From Actinomycetota bacterium (GTDB lineage: Bacteria > Actinomycetota > Actinomycetes > Streptosporangiales > Streptosporangiaceae): a stretch of DNA of 40,924 nt. The notes below the pieces were generated by a model that was given only the letters and a program-made list of their open reading frames with translations, had not been told where the DNA came from and did no database searches. Positions 1 through 9,383 of the stretch are shown here, one piece after another (the stretch's first letter is position 1; every line of letters starts with the position of its first letter). The stretch is from positions 1-40,924 of the forward strand of contig DAHVAN010000027.1 of the NCBI GenBank assembly GCA_027314595.1. The letters run 5' to 3'. Position numbers and translations under genes: made by a program.

Positions 1-1328
1 GGCGCTCCGGGGGCCCGGGGTCGCGCGTGGTTGCCGCCCTGCCCGGACCGCGGCTGCTGCTGCGCCCGGCGGGCGGCCTGCGCGCGGCGGCGGCGCAGGG
101 CGGTCAGCCCGAGCGCGACCGCCAGAGCCACGATGAGCAGGCATGCAGCGAGCAGTGCGTCACGCAGCAGCGATCCGGCGAGCGCGCCGAGACCGGGCTG
201 GCGGACGGCCACGTGGTGCGGCCTCACGCGCGGGGGAGGCAGGGGGGCGGGCGGTGGGACGGTCCGCGCCGGGGCCGGAAGGCTGGCGGCGATGCGGGCC
301 GCCGCGGTAAGCGCGCCCGCGGCGTCCAGCCCGCCGTGACCGCTGCCTGGCGCGGGGTGGGCGCCCGCCTGGCGCGTCCCCGCTTCAAGCGCGCGGGCCA
401 CATCGGGCACCGACAGCCCCGGGAACCGGGACCGGATGAGCGCGGCCACCCCGGCGGTCAGGGCCGCTGACATGTCGGTGCTCGCGAGAGCCGAGTACCC
501 GCCGCCGGGGTCGGCCACCGTGAGGCCCGAGCCAGGTGCGGTCAGCGCCACGTAGGACCGCCTGCTGGTGAACGGGGCGAGCTGGCCGCCGGGTCCGGTG
601 GCGCCTACCGCGACCACGCCGGGGTAGGCCGCCGGGTAGTTGACGGTCCCGGTGCCCGCGCCGTTGTCGCCGGCCGGCGCGATCAGCACCACGTCGCGGG
701 CGAGCGCGTAGCTGACGGCGGCACGCTCCGCCGGGCTGCCGCCCGCGGCGGCCGGGTCACCCGGCGCGGTCAGCCCCAGCGTGCCAGGGTCCAGGGGCAG
801 GGCGATCACGCTGGCGCCATGGGCGACCGCGTACCTGATGCCGGCCGCGATCGCGCCGGGCAGGCGCCGGGTGATCGCTGGGTCGGAGTTCAGCGGGTCG
901 TTGTACTCCAGCGTCACCTGGACGGCGAGGATCCGGGCGTCCGGAGCGACCCCGGTGACCCCGTCCGCGCCGCCCTGCCCGTGCCCGTGCCCGGCGAGCA
1001 GGCTGGCGACCGCGGTTCCCTCGTCGCCCCAGAACGGGCTCGCGGGCGTGCGGCCGCAGCGGCAGTAGTCCGGCCCGGTCGTCACGTCCCCGGTCAGGTC
1101 CGGGTGGGCGCCGTCGACACCGGTGGAAAGCACCGCGACGATGACGCCCTTGCCCTCCCCGGGTGCGGCTCGCCAGGCCCGGGGCACGTTCAGGGCGATC
1201 AGCCACCACTCGCCGGCCCGGGTGGCGCCGGGACTCTGGGCGTTCGCGGGCAGCCCGGAGACTGTCGCGACGGTGAGTGCCAGCAGGCACAGCAATGTGC
1301 CTCGCAGCAGACGAGACGCGCCGGTCAC
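1..1328 (-). CDS. Mycosin-like S8 subtilase, apparent pseudoprotease (3' end beyond window)
   Basis: At least 442 codons are open, running off the window start. GTG 1328 follows GAGGGA at normal spacing. The layout is that of type VII secretion mycosins: a signal peptide (hydrophobic LLCLLALTVATVSGL), a subtilisin fold, a Pro-rich linker (PPPAPLPPPRV), a C-terminal membrane helix (LLAACLLIVALAVALGL) and a basic tail. The fold is recognisable from VAVLSTGVDGAHPDL, GTAVASLLAG, GVTGVAPDARILAVQV, YPAAYPGVVAVGA and MSAALTAGVAALIRSRFPGL. All three catalytic positions are changed: Asp of D-T-G is Ser (LSTGVD), His of G-H-G-T is Glu (GDEGTA), and Ser of G-T-S-M is Asp (STDMSA). The oxyanion region reads PAGDNG. 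I infer a membrane-anchored non-proteolytic homologue. No ESX gene is seen nearby, but the sequence ends here. It lies 45 nt downstream of the SAM hydrolase on the same strand. Confidence 0.85.
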   Translation of the reverse strand, partial: MTGASRLLRGTLLCLLALTVATVSGLPANAQSPGATRAGEWWLIALNVPRAWRAAPGEGKGVIVAVLSTGVDGAHPDLTGDVTTGPDYCRCGRTPASPFWGDEGTAVASLLAGHGHGQGGADGVTGVAPDARILAVQVTLEYNDPLNSDPAITRRLPGAIAAGIRYAVAHGASVIALPLDPGTLGLTAPGDPAAAGGSPAERAAVSYALARDVVLIAPAGDNGAGTGTVNYPAAYPGVVAVGATGPGGQLAPFTSRRSYVALTAPGSGLTVADPGGGYSALASTDMSAALTAGVAALIRSRFPGLSVPDVARALEAGTRQAGAHPAPGSGHGGLDAAGALTAAARIAASLPAPARTVPPPAPLPPPRVRPHHVAVRQPGLGALAGSLLRDALLAACLLIVALAVALGLTALRRRRAQAARRAQQQPRSGQGGNHARPRAPGA

Positions 1329-1373
1329 GTCATTTCCCTCTAGGCAGGGCGAAGGGGCAGTATTCGGGAGAAT

Positions 1374-2240
1374 TCAGTCCACCATCGTGTCATGCGCCCG
1401 CCGGAAACGGAACGCCGTGCGGAGGGATAATTCTGTAGCGCTCAGCGTCACCCGCGTCCCGGGACCGAGCGCGAGCCGCCTGGCCGCGTCGCCGCCGTTG
1501 ACCGCGATCGAGACCAGGCCGGCGCTGTCGGTGCAGGCGACGACCTCGCCGGGGGCGACCTCGCCGAACGTCGTGCGCACCGGCACCGTCAGTTCCCCTG
1601 CGCGCCACCGCAGGGTGATCGCCGTGCCTGGCGCCATCCCGGCTCGTGCGGCGTCCGCGCCCGTGACGGAAAGCTGCACGTTCCCGAACCTGTCCACGGT
1701 GACTACCTCACCCTCGGCAAGCCCGTCGCGGACGCGGCTGGCCGGCCTGGGCAACGCGACCAGGCTGGCCGGGTCGAGCTCGCCGCCCGCCTCGGCGAGC
1801 GCCACGCCGGCCGCCAGGTGCGCGGCGACCGGCATGAAGATGTCCCGGCCGTGAAAGGTCGCCGATACCGCGTCGCGCCACAGCGCCGTGTTGGTCAGGC
1901 TGACGGCCGCGGCGGCGCCGCCGCAGCCCTCGACCGCCCAGGACAGCAGGCCGTTATCCGGGCCGACGAAGATCGAGCCGCCCGCCGCGACCGCGACCGC
2001 GCGCCGCGCGGTGCCGACCCCCGGGTCGACGACGGCCACGTGCACCGCCGCCGGAAGGTACGGCACCGTCTGGGCGAGAACCGCCGCGCCGCGCCGGATA
2101 TCGCCCGGCGGGACCAGGTGCGTAATGTCGATGATGCGTGCGTACGGCACGATCTGGGAACTGACTCCATGACAGGCGGCGACGAAACCGTCTTCAAGCC
2201 CGAAATCAGTCATGAACGTGAGACAGTGAAACGAAGCCAC
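1374..2240 (-). CDS. SAM hydroxide adenosyltransferase (SAM hydrolase, DUF62 family)
   Basis: Predicted 288 aa. The family hydrolyses S-adenosylmethionine to adenosine and methionine and is related to fluorinases and chlorinases. Visible family motifs are FMTDFG (residues 9-14), DPGVGTARR (72-80, holding the Asp and Arg of the water-activating triad), FVGPDNG (91-97), TFHGRDIF (the triad His) and VDRFGN in the C-terminal barrel. The fluorinase-specific extra loop is not evident, so a hydrolase is more likely than a halogenase. GTG 2240 is chosen because the fold begins at once (ASFHCLTFMTDFG), a TACGCT hexamer lies 8 nt upstream on the minus strand, and the longer upstream reading is Arg-rich and unlike a protein. 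It is divergent from the DUF3263 gene and probably co-directional with the mycosin-like gene downstream. Confidence 0.9.
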   Translation of the reverse strand: MASFHCLTFMTDFGLEDGFVAACHGVSSQIVPYARIIDITHLVPPGDIRRGAAVLAQTVPYLPAAVHVAVVDPGVGTARRAVAVAAGGSIFVGPDNGLLSWAVEGCGGAAAAVSLTNTALWRDAVSATFHGRDIFMPVAAHLAAGVALAEAGGELDPASLVALPRPASRVRDGLAEGEVVTVDRFGNVQLSVTGADAARAGMAPGTAITLRWRAGELTVPVRTTFGEVAPGEVVACTDSAGLVSIAVNGGDAARRLALGPGTRVTLSATELSLRTAFRFRRAHDTMVD

Positions 2241-2314
2241 GCTTCGTGAGCGTAGTGAGTATCGCGCGGGGGGACCCCTGCACCCCCGCATCCCCGGCCG
2301 GAGGGAGCCGCCCG

Positions 2315-2563
2315 ATGACCGCTTTGTCAGAGCGCGACATGCGCGTGCTCGCCTTCGAGCGCGGCACGTGGCGTAACGCCGGGGCGAAGGAGCAGGCCAT
2401 CGCCGAGGTCCTCGGCCTGTCATCGACCAGGTACTACCAGCTGCTCAACGAGCTGATCGACAGCCCGGAGGCACTCAAGTTCGACCCCGTGCTCGTCAAG
2501 CGGCTGCGCGCGCAGCGGGCGCGGCGCCAGCGCATGCGCTCGCCGCAGCCGGGTACCAGGTGA
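2315..2563 (+). CDS. DUF3263 family small protein
   Basis: An 82-aa protein beginning MTALSERDMRVLAFERGTWR. This is the actinobacterial DUF3263 family, with an HTH-like stretch (KEQAIAEVLGLSSTRYYQLLNEL) and a basic C-terminus (RLRAQRARRQRMR). Function is unknown; the fold suggests nucleic-acid binding. ATG 2315 has GAGGGAG 8 nt upstream and starts at the family's conserved N-terminus, so the longer in-frame opening to 2246 is not used. Its stop overlaps the otsB start in a GTGA arrangement, so the two are probably translationally coupled. Confidence 0.85.
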   Translation: MTALSERDMRVLAFERGTWRNAGAKEQAIAEVLGLSSTRYYQLLNELIDSPEALKFDPVLVKRLRAQRARRQRMRSPQPGTR

Positions 2564-3390
2564 CAGTGAGCTTGCCTCGCGCCGTGACGGCCGGGGGCCA
2601 GGCCGGTCTCGACGCGCTTGCGGCCGACCCGGCGCGCGCCCTCATAGCCTGCGACTACGACGGGACGCTGTCCCCGATCGTCGCCGACCCGGCGGCGGCT
2701 GTCGCGGCCCGCGGCGCCGCGGCCGCGCTGGCCAGGCTGGCCAGTTCCGCTGGCACGGTGGCGATCATCACCGGCCGGCCCGCGGCCGAGGCCATCGCCC
2801 TGGGGGGTTTCGCCGGCATCGACGGGCTCATCGTCCTGGGCCATTATGGCGCGGAGCGCTGGCATGCTGGCGCGCTGACCGCCGCCCCGGCGCCAGCAGG
2901 CGTCGCGAAGGCGCGCGGCGCGCTTCCCGGGTTGCTCGCCGCCGCCGGCGCGGCCGACGGCACCAGGATCGAAGACAAGGGCAGCGCGCTCGCCGTGCAC
3001 ACCAGGCAGGCAGCCGACCCGGAAGCGGCGCTGGCGCTACTGCGGGATCCGCTCGCGGCGCTCGCGGCCGGCGCTGGCCTGACGCTCGAGCCAGGCCGCT
3101 TCGTCCTCGAGCTGCGCCCGCCCGGCGCCGGCAAGGGAGCCACGCTGCGCGAGCTCGTCAGCGAGCGCGAGGCACGTTCCGTGCTCTTCTGCGGCGACGA
3201 CCTCGGCGACCTGCCGGCCTTCGCCGCGGTCCGCGCGCTGCGCGCTGACGGCGTCCCAGGCTGCACCGTGTGCAGCCGCAGCCAGGAGACCCCGCAGGTC
3301 GAAGCCGCTGCGGACCTCGTCGTGGACGGCCCGTCTGGCGTCGTGCTGCTGCTGAACGCGCTTGCCGACGCCTTCGAAAGCACCGGCTGA
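2560..3390 (+). CDS. otsB: Trehalose-6-phosphate phosphatase
   Basis: A 276-aa HAD-superfamily phosphatase removing phosphate from trehalose 6-phosphate, the second step of the OtsA-OtsB pathway. HAD motif I is DYDGTLSP (residues 32-39), with both aspartates. TGRP (71-74) is the motif II region, GAGKGATLRELV follows the cap domain, and FCGDDLGDLPAF supplies the C-terminal metal-binding acidic pair. GTG 2560 overlaps the DUF3263 stop; GTG 2566 is a possible alternative. The partner synthase otsA lies at 5774-7228 on the same strand, with three minus-strand genes between. The end is convergent with the cold-shock gene. Confidence 0.92.
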   Translation: MTVSLPRAVTAGGQAGLDALAADPARALIACDYDGTLSPIVADPAAAVAARGAAAALARLASSAGTVAIITGRPAAEAIALGGFAGIDGLIVLGHYGAERWHAGALTAAPAPAGVAKARGALPGLLAAAGAADGTRIEDKGSALAVHTRQAADPEAALALLRDPLAALAAGAGLTLEPGRFVLELRPPGAGKGATLRELVSEREARSVLFCGDDLGDLPAFAAVRALRADGVPGCTVCSRSQETPQVEAAADLVVDGPSGVVLLLNALADAFESTG

Positions 3391-3399
3391 GAACATGGC

Positions 3400-3430
3400 G
3401 GCCTGGCTCCAGGAACGCAGGAACCAGGCC
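3400..3430. terminator. Bidirectional hairpin between otsB and cold-shock gene
   Basis: GGCCTGG (3400-3406) and CCAGGCC (3424-3430) form a perfect 7-bp stem with a 17-nt loop, in the 68-bp gap between two convergent genes. There is no T tract, so only placement and symmetry support a terminator role. Confidence 0.45.
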
Positions 3431-3458
3431 GGCCACGTGGGCGGTCAGCCCGCAGGAT

Positions 3459-3662
3459 TCAGGAGACGATGATGACCTTTTCGGCCTGCTGTCCCCGGTC
3501 GCTCTGCGTAATTTCGAACTCGACCCGCTGCCCCTCTTCGAGGCTGCGGTAACCGTCCGCCTGAATCGCAGAGAAGTGGACGAAAACGTCCTTGCCACCG
3601 TCGACGGCGATAAAGCCGTAGCCCTTGTCCGGGTTGAACCACTTGACGGTGCCCTGAGCCAT
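3459..3662 (-). CDS. Cold-shock protein (CspA family)
   Basis: A 67-aa single cold-shock-domain protein of standard length. RNP1 is KGYGFIAV and RNP2 is VFVHFSAI, following [14 protein letters not shown]. It binds single-stranded RNA or DNA and acts as an RNA chaperone. The start is ATG 3662 with AGGGAG about 8 nt upstream; the longer in-frame opening has no family similarity. The roughly 200 nt upstream, before the hairpin behind metO, could carry a long 5' leader as for other csp genes, but I cannot show one. It is convergent with otsB. Confidence 0.95.
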   Translation of the reverse strand: MAQGTVKWFNPDKGYGFIAVDGGKDVFVHFSAIQADGYRSLEEGQRVEFEITQSDRGQQAEKVIIVS

Positions 3663-3866
3663 TCCAAACAACTCCCTAACTTGCTGCTCGGGCTTCGAGC
3701 CCCGCCCTTTCAACCGCGGAACCCGTGATCGCGACCCGCCCAGCTGTACCAACGCACGTTCTCGCGCTCGCTCGCACTTGCCTGGCCGGCAACGACCGGA
3801 AACGACCTTACCCTGTGCGCGGCCTTCATGACGCCAGATAGCCGCCAATCGCATCGACGCGCACCG

Positions 3867-3890
3867 CTGTGATCACCCGTGGTATCACAG
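3867..3890 (-). terminator. Inverted repeat just after metO
   Basis: CTGTGAT (3867-3873) and ATCACAG (3884-3890) are perfect 7-bp arms, and the spacer continues the pairing with ACC/GGT after one unpaired base. It begins 9 nt beyond the metO stop on the minus strand, so it is probably the terminator of the metM-metO transcript. No U tract is present. A regulator-binding palindrome for the downstream csp gene is an alternative. Confidence 0.45.
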
Positions 3891-3898
3891 ACTGAGAT

Positions 3899-4174
3899 TC
3901 AGCCACCCGCGACCGCTGGGATGACCGATACTCGTGAACCGGCCGGCACCGGGGTGTCGAGGCCGGCCACGAACCGGACGTCCTCGTCGCCGACGTAGAC
4001 GTTGACGAACCGCCGCAGTCGTCCGCCGTCGTCGAGGATGCGGCCGCTCAGGCCCGGGTACGAGGCGTCCAGGTCGGCGATCACCTCGCGAAGGGTGCCA
4101 TGCCCGGCCGTCACCTCGGCCGCGCCGCCGGTGTAGGAGCGAAGGATCGTCGGGATCCGTACGGACACGCTCAT
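3899..4174 (-). CDS. metO: MoaD/ThiS-family sulfur-carrier protein, probable MetO
   Basis: A 91-aa beta-grasp protein beginning MSVSVRIPTILRSYTGG and ending VIPAVAGG. The free C-terminal Gly-Gly is the hallmark of carriers that are adenylated and thiocarboxylated to deliver sulfur. ATG 4174 follows GGGAAGG at good spacing. It lies 40 nt after a threonine-synthase-like gene in one transcript behind a SAM-I riboswitch. From memory, this pair has been described in Streptomyces as MetM/MetO, in which thiocarboxylated MetO gives sulfur to O-phosphohomoserine to make homocysteine. The family and the GG tail are seen in the sequence; the specific role is inferred from context. Molybdopterin synthase small subunit is unlikely, as no moa gene is near. 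Confidence 0.88.
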   Translation of the reverse strand: MSVSVRIPTILRSYTGGAAEVTAGHGTLREVIADLDASYPGLSGRILDDGGRLRRFVNVYVGDEDVRFVAGLDTPVPAGSRVSVIPAVAGG

Positions 4175-4214
4175 GGTGTGCCTTCCCGCTCGCCCGCGAA
4201 CCAGGGCCCGCTCA

Positions 4215-5489
4215 TCAGACAGCAACTCCCTCGAACGCGGCCTGGAACGCCTCGAGCGAGGGCTTGATGGCGGTGGGGACCGTGACGGCGGGCTCGATCG
4301 CGTCCAGCGTCTTCAGGCCGTCTCCCGAGTTGATGATGACTGTCTCCGCGTCCGGGTCGAGCTGGCCGGCGGCGAGCAGCTTGCGCAGCACGCCGAGGGT
4401 GACCCCGCCAGCGGTCTCTCCGAAGATGCCCTGGGTGCGGGCGAGCAGCTTGATCGAGTCGAGGACCTCGTCGTCGGAGACGTCGGCGACCACGCCGCCC
4501 GTCCTGCGGACGACGTCGAGCACGTACGGGCCGTCGGCCGGGTTGCCGATCGCCAGCGACTTGGCGATCGTGGACGGCTTTACCGGCCGCACCACGTCCC
4601 AGCCCTTGGCGAACGCCTCGGCTACCGGCGCGCAGCCGGTCGCCTGCGCGCCGAACACGCGCCACGGCGTTTCCTCGACCAGCCCGAGCGCCGCAAGCTC
4701 GGTGAACCCCTTGTCGATCTTCACTAGCTGGGCGCCCGAGGCGATCGGGACCACGATCTGCCCGGGCAGCCGCCAGCCGAGCTGCTCGGCGATCTCGAAG
4801 CCGAGCGTCTTGGATCCCTCGGCGTAGTACGGGCGCACGTTCACGTTGACGAACGCCCAGTCCTCGTGCTCGCCCGCGAGCTCAGACGCCAGCCGGTTCA
4901 CGTCATCGTAGGTGCCGTCCACGGTCACGAGCATGCCGCCGTACACGGCCGTGGCGATGATCTTCTGCTCCTCGAGGTTGGCCGGGACCATGACCACCGA
5001 GCGGATCCCGGCCTGCGCCGCGGCGGCCGCGACCGCGTTGGCCAGGTTGCCTGTCGACGGGCAGGCAAGCACCTTGAAGCCAAGCTCGGTCGCGGCGGCC
5101 AGCGCCACCGCGACCACGCGGTCCTTGAACGAGTGCGTCGGGTTGCCGCTGTCGTCCTTGATCCACAGCCGCCGCATGCCGAGCTCGGCGGCAAGCCCGT
5201 CGGCGCGGATGAGCTTGGTGTAGCCGGGCTCGGTGGTCGGGCGGCTCGCTATGTCGTGCGGCACCGGCAGCAGGGGAGCGTAGCGCCAGATGCTGCGCGG
5301 GCCCGCCTCGATGGCTTCCCTGGTGAGCCTCGGGAAGTCATAGCTGACCTCCAGCGGCCCGAAACAGTCGTCGCACGCGTAATAGGGACCGAGCCCGGTT
5401 GTCTTGCCGCACTCGCGGCAGGAAAGGCCGGTCGCGTTGCCGAGACGGGGCGCGCCGGGCGCGCGTGTGCCTTCGTTCTGTGCTGTCAT
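4215..5489 (-). CDS. metM: Threonine-synthase-like PLP enzyme, probable MetM homocysteine synthase
   Basis: A 424-aa fold-type II PLP enzyme of the threonine synthase family. The N-terminus carries a zinc-ribbon-like CxxC pair (C24, C27, C39, C42). The PLP lysine is K122 in THSFKDR, and the loop PSTGNLANA and INSGDGLKTLD are typical cofactor-binding segments. Automatic annotation would say ThrC. The SAM-I riboswitch in front and the MoaD-like carrier gene behind instead favour the methionine branch: O-phosphohomoserine plus protein thiocarboxylate to homocysteine. ATG 5489 is chosen because the riboswitch P1 3' strand and Shine-Dalgarno sequence lie directly upstream; ATG 5510 falls inside P1. 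The decisive check is whether this genome has a second thrC beside hom or thrB. Confidence 0.88.
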   Translation of the reverse strand: MTAQNEGTRAPGAPRLGNATGLSCRECGKTTGLGPYYACDDCFGPLEVSYDFPRLTREAIEAGPRSIWRYAPLLPVPHDIASRPTTEPGYTKLIRADGLAAELGMRRLWIKDDSGNPTHSFKDRVVAVALAAATELGFKVLACPSTGNLANAVAAAAAQAGIRSVVMVPANLEEQKIIATAVYGGMLVTVDGTYDDVNRLASELAGEHEDWAFVNVNVRPYYAEGSKTLGFEIAEQLGWRLPGQIVVPIASGAQLVKIDKGFTELAALGLVEETPWRVFGAQATGCAPVAEAFAKGWDVVRPVKPSTIAKSLAIGNPADGPYVLDVVRRTGGVVADVSDDEVLDSIKLLARTQGIFGETAGGVTLGVLRKLLAAGQLDPDAETVIINSGDGLKTLDAIEPAVTVPTAIKPSLEAFQAAFEGVAV

Positions 5490-5505
5490 GGGGCGAGGCC
5501 TCTCT

Positions 5506-5641
5506 CCCATCTTTCCAGTGGTCACCTTGACCACGGGCCGGACTTGGCACCAGTCACGCGCTCGCCTCGCCTTACTGAGGTGCGTTACCGCGATGGTTGC
5601 CGGGGCTTCACAGGGCCGATCCCTCCACCCCTCTGGATGAG
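5506..5641 (-). promoter_or_regulatory. SAM-I (S-box) riboswitch
   Basis: Read on the minus strand, this segment has the S-box core: P1 5' strand CTCATC, then CAGAGGGGTGGAGGGATCGG, then GGCCCTGTGAAGCCCCGGCAA with its kink-turn GA elements, then GGTGCCAAGTCC. A perfect P4 hairpin follows (GTGGTCA, loop AGG, TGACCAC; 5534-5518), then the P1 3' strand GATGGG (5511-5506), which pairs with CTCATC including one G-U. The Shine-Dalgarno run AGAGAGG (5505-5499) abuts P1 and ATG 5489 is 9 nt further on. I infer translational repression when SAM is abundant; no terminator hairpin or U tract is visible between aptamer and start. Confidence 0.93.
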
Positions 5642-5773
5642 GTATTCAGTTGTAATTTCCATGCTCCTGCCATGGGCGTCGGACGGCAAGAGCTGGGCCA
5701 GCAATCACTGTATCCGATCGGGCGATACCCCCCGCAACTGGGTTTACGAACGCTTCAACTAGGCTTGGCGCAT

Positions 5774-7228
5774 ATGGCTGATGACCCGAGGCGGCTGGTT
5801 CTGGTCGCCTCGAACCGGGGTCCCGTCTCGTTCGGCTTCGCCGAAGGCGGGGCGCTGACCGCCCGGCGGGGCGGTGGCGGGATGGTGTCCGGGCTTACGT
5901 CGGGCCTGGCGGAGGTGGCTGCGCAGGACGACGTGGTGTGGCTCTGCGCGGCACTCAGCGATGCCGACAGGGCGGCCGCCAGGCGAGGTGAGCGGGCCGC
6001 GGGCGGGCCGGGCGAAGCGCTGGTGCGGATGCTGGAAATCCCGAAGGAGACCTTCGGCGCGGCGTACAACGGCATCGCGAACTCGGTTCTGTGGTTCGTT
6101 CACCACATGCTGTTCGACACGCCGAACCAGCCGCGTTTCGGAGCCGGGTTCCGCCGTGACTGGGACTGCTACGTCGCCTACAACAAGGCCTTCGCCGAGG
6201 CGCTCGCCGAGGAATACGCGCCCGCGGCGCGCGTGCTGGTCCAGGACTACCACCTCGCGCTGGCGCCGCGCCTGCTCAGGAACTCCCGTCCGGGCGCGCG
6301 GATCGCGCACTTCGAGCACACGCCGTGGGCCCCGCCCGACTACTTCCGGATGCTGCCCGACGACATCGCGACCGCCATCCTGGACGGGATGCTCGGCGCC
6401 GACCACGCCGGGTTCCTCGCCGGGCGCTGGGCCGCGGCGTTCCTCGACTGCTGCGAGACGGTGCTCGGCGCGCGGGTCAGCCGTGATGGCGGCGGCGCCG
6501 GGGAGGTCAGCTACCGCGGCCGCGCCACCCGGGTGGCGGTGCACCCGCTCGGGGTCGACGGCCGGGCGCTGCGCGCCCGCGGCGCGGAGGCCGACGTGGA
6601 GTCGCACGTCGCCGCGCTGGCCGAGATCGCGAACGGCCGTCAGCTGATCGTCAGGATCGACCGCACCGAGCTGTCCAAGAACATCGTCAGGGGCATGGAC
6701 GCCTATCGTGAGCTGCTGATCTCTCAGCCGCAGTGGCGCGGCCGCGTCGTGCACCTGGCCTTCGCCTACCCGTCCCGCTCCGGGCTCGCGCAGTACCGCG
6801 ACTACACCGCGCGGGTGCACGAGATGGCCCTTGAGGTCAACTCCGAGTTCGGCACCGCGGACTGGGAACCGCTGATGCTCGAGGTGAAGGACGACTATCC
6901 GCGCTCGCTGGCCGCCTGCCGGGTCGCCGATGTGCTGCTCGTCAATCCGATCAGGGACGGCATGAACCTGGTCGCCGAGGAGGGGCCGATCCTGAGCGAG
7001 CACGGCTGCGCGCTCGTGCTGTCCCGCGAGGCGGGCGCGGCGGCGCTGTTCGGCGACGACGCGCTGATCGTCAACCCGTACGACGTGACCGCGACCGCCG
7101 GGGCGCTGCACGCCGCGCTCAGCATGCCCGCCGCGGAGCGGCGGCGGCGTGCGGCGTCGATCGCCGCCGCGGCGGATGGCTGCGCCCCCCAGCATTGGCT
7201 CGCGGAACAGCTCGACGCCCTGGGGTAG
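5774..7228 (+). CDS. otsA: Trehalose-6-phosphate synthase (GT20)
   Basis: A 484-aa GT20 enzyme joining glucose from a nucleotide sugar to glucose 6-phosphate. It starts MADDPRRLVLVASNRGPVSF, with VQDYHLALAPRLLR for the hexose-phosphate region, FEHTPWAPPDYFRMLP, RIDRTELSKNIVRG in place of the classic RLDYxKG segment, and NPIRDGMNLVAEE for nucleotide-sugar binding. Together with otsB it completes the OtsAB pathway. The RIDRTELSKN variant fits an actinobacterial subfamily, so the exact sugar-nucleotide donor is uncertain. ATG 5774 has no clear Shine-Dalgarno sequence, but a TAGGCT -10-like hexamer (5760-5765) lies 8 nt upstream, suggesting a leaderless or very short-leader message. It is divergent from metM. 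Confidence 0.9.
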   Translation: MADDPRRLVLVASNRGPVSFGFAEGGALTARRGGGGMVSGLTSGLAEVAAQDDVVWLCAALSDADRAAARRGERAAGGPGEALVRMLEIPKETFGAAYNGIANSVLWFVHHMLFDTPNQPRFGAGFRRDWDCYVAYNKAFAEALAEEYAPAARVLVQDYHLALAPRLLRNSRPGARIAHFEHTPWAPPDYFRMLPDDIATAILDGMLGADHAGFLAGRWAAAFLDCCETVLGARVSRDGGGAGEVSYRGRATRVAVHPLGVDGRALRARGAEADVESHVAALAEIANGRQLIVRIDRTELSKNIVRGMDAYRELLISQPQWRGRVVHLAFAYPSRSGLAQYRDYTARVHEMALEVNSEFGTADWEPLMLEVKDDYPRSLAACRVADVLLVNPIRDGMNLVAEEGPILSEHGCALVLSREAGAAALFGDDALIVNPYDVTATAGALHAALSMPAAERRRRAASIAAAADGCAPQHWLAEQLDALG

Positions 7229-7459
7229 CAGGGGGCTGCCCGGCACAGGAGCCAGCCTGCGTCCCGTGCGTCCCGCGCCAACCACTGGCTCGTGCCGCGT
7301 TCTGGGCCAGATGCGCCGCCGCCCCGGTTCTTCCTGGCCAGACGCGCGGCTGCCCCGGTCAGGCGACCGACCTTGCGCTGCCCTCGGGTGCGGCTCTGGC
7401 TCCTTGCCTGCTCCTTGCCGTGGTCGGTGCTGGTGAACGCGATGAGAGGGGCCCCGGCG
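7229..7459 (+). other. Intergenic region between otsA and the groEL operators
   Basis: I see no gene, tRNA or clear terminator hairpin with a T tract in these 231 bases. Short open readings on both strands are Arg/Pro/Cys-rich and look like chance openings in GC-rich DNA. Confidence 0.5.
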
Positions 7460-7486
7460 TTTGCACTCTACCCCCGAGAGTGCTAA
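7460..7486 (+). promoter_or_regulatory. CIRCE operator 1 (HrcA site) overlapping the groEL promoter
   Basis: Half-sites TTTGCACTC and GAGTGCTAA are separated by 9 nt, against consensus TTAGCACTC-N9-GAGTGCTAA: the right arm is perfect and the left has two mismatches. It overlaps a promoter with -35 TTGCAC (7461-7466), a 17-nt spacer and -10 TAAACA (7484-7489), so HrcA binding would block RNA polymerase directly. Confidence 0.93.
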
Positions 7487-9316
<1,830 letters not shown>

Positions 9317-9341
9317 CGCCCGTTTCTGCTGTCTCTCGCGT

Positions 9342-9383
9342 CACGGGAGCGGCCCGGTTGAACCCGGGTCGCTCCCGTGTTTT
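9342..9383 (+). terminator. Rho-independent terminator of groEL
   Basis: CACGGGAGC (9342-9350) pairs perfectly with GCTCCCGTG (9371-9379), the stem extends inward through GGCCCGG/CCCGGGTC with one G-T pair, and TTTT follows at 9380-9383. It starts 25 nt after the groEL stop. It is the clearest intrinsic terminator in the window. Confidence 0.9.

Noticed and set aside
1374..2240. Fluorinase or chlorinase identity for the SAM hydrolase
   Set aside because: The ordinary hydroxide adenosyltransferase motifs are present and no extra halogenase loop is seen.
3867..3890. The CTGTGAT...ATCACAG palindrome as a CRP site
   Set aside because: The 10-nt spacer between arms does not fit the TGTGA-N6-TCACA geometry, and its position just after metO fits a terminator better.
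4215..5534. Longer metM start at 5534 or at ATG 5510
   Set aside because: Both would place the start inside the riboswitch P4 or P1; ATG 5489 is the first start after the aptamer and has a Shine-Dalgarno sequence.
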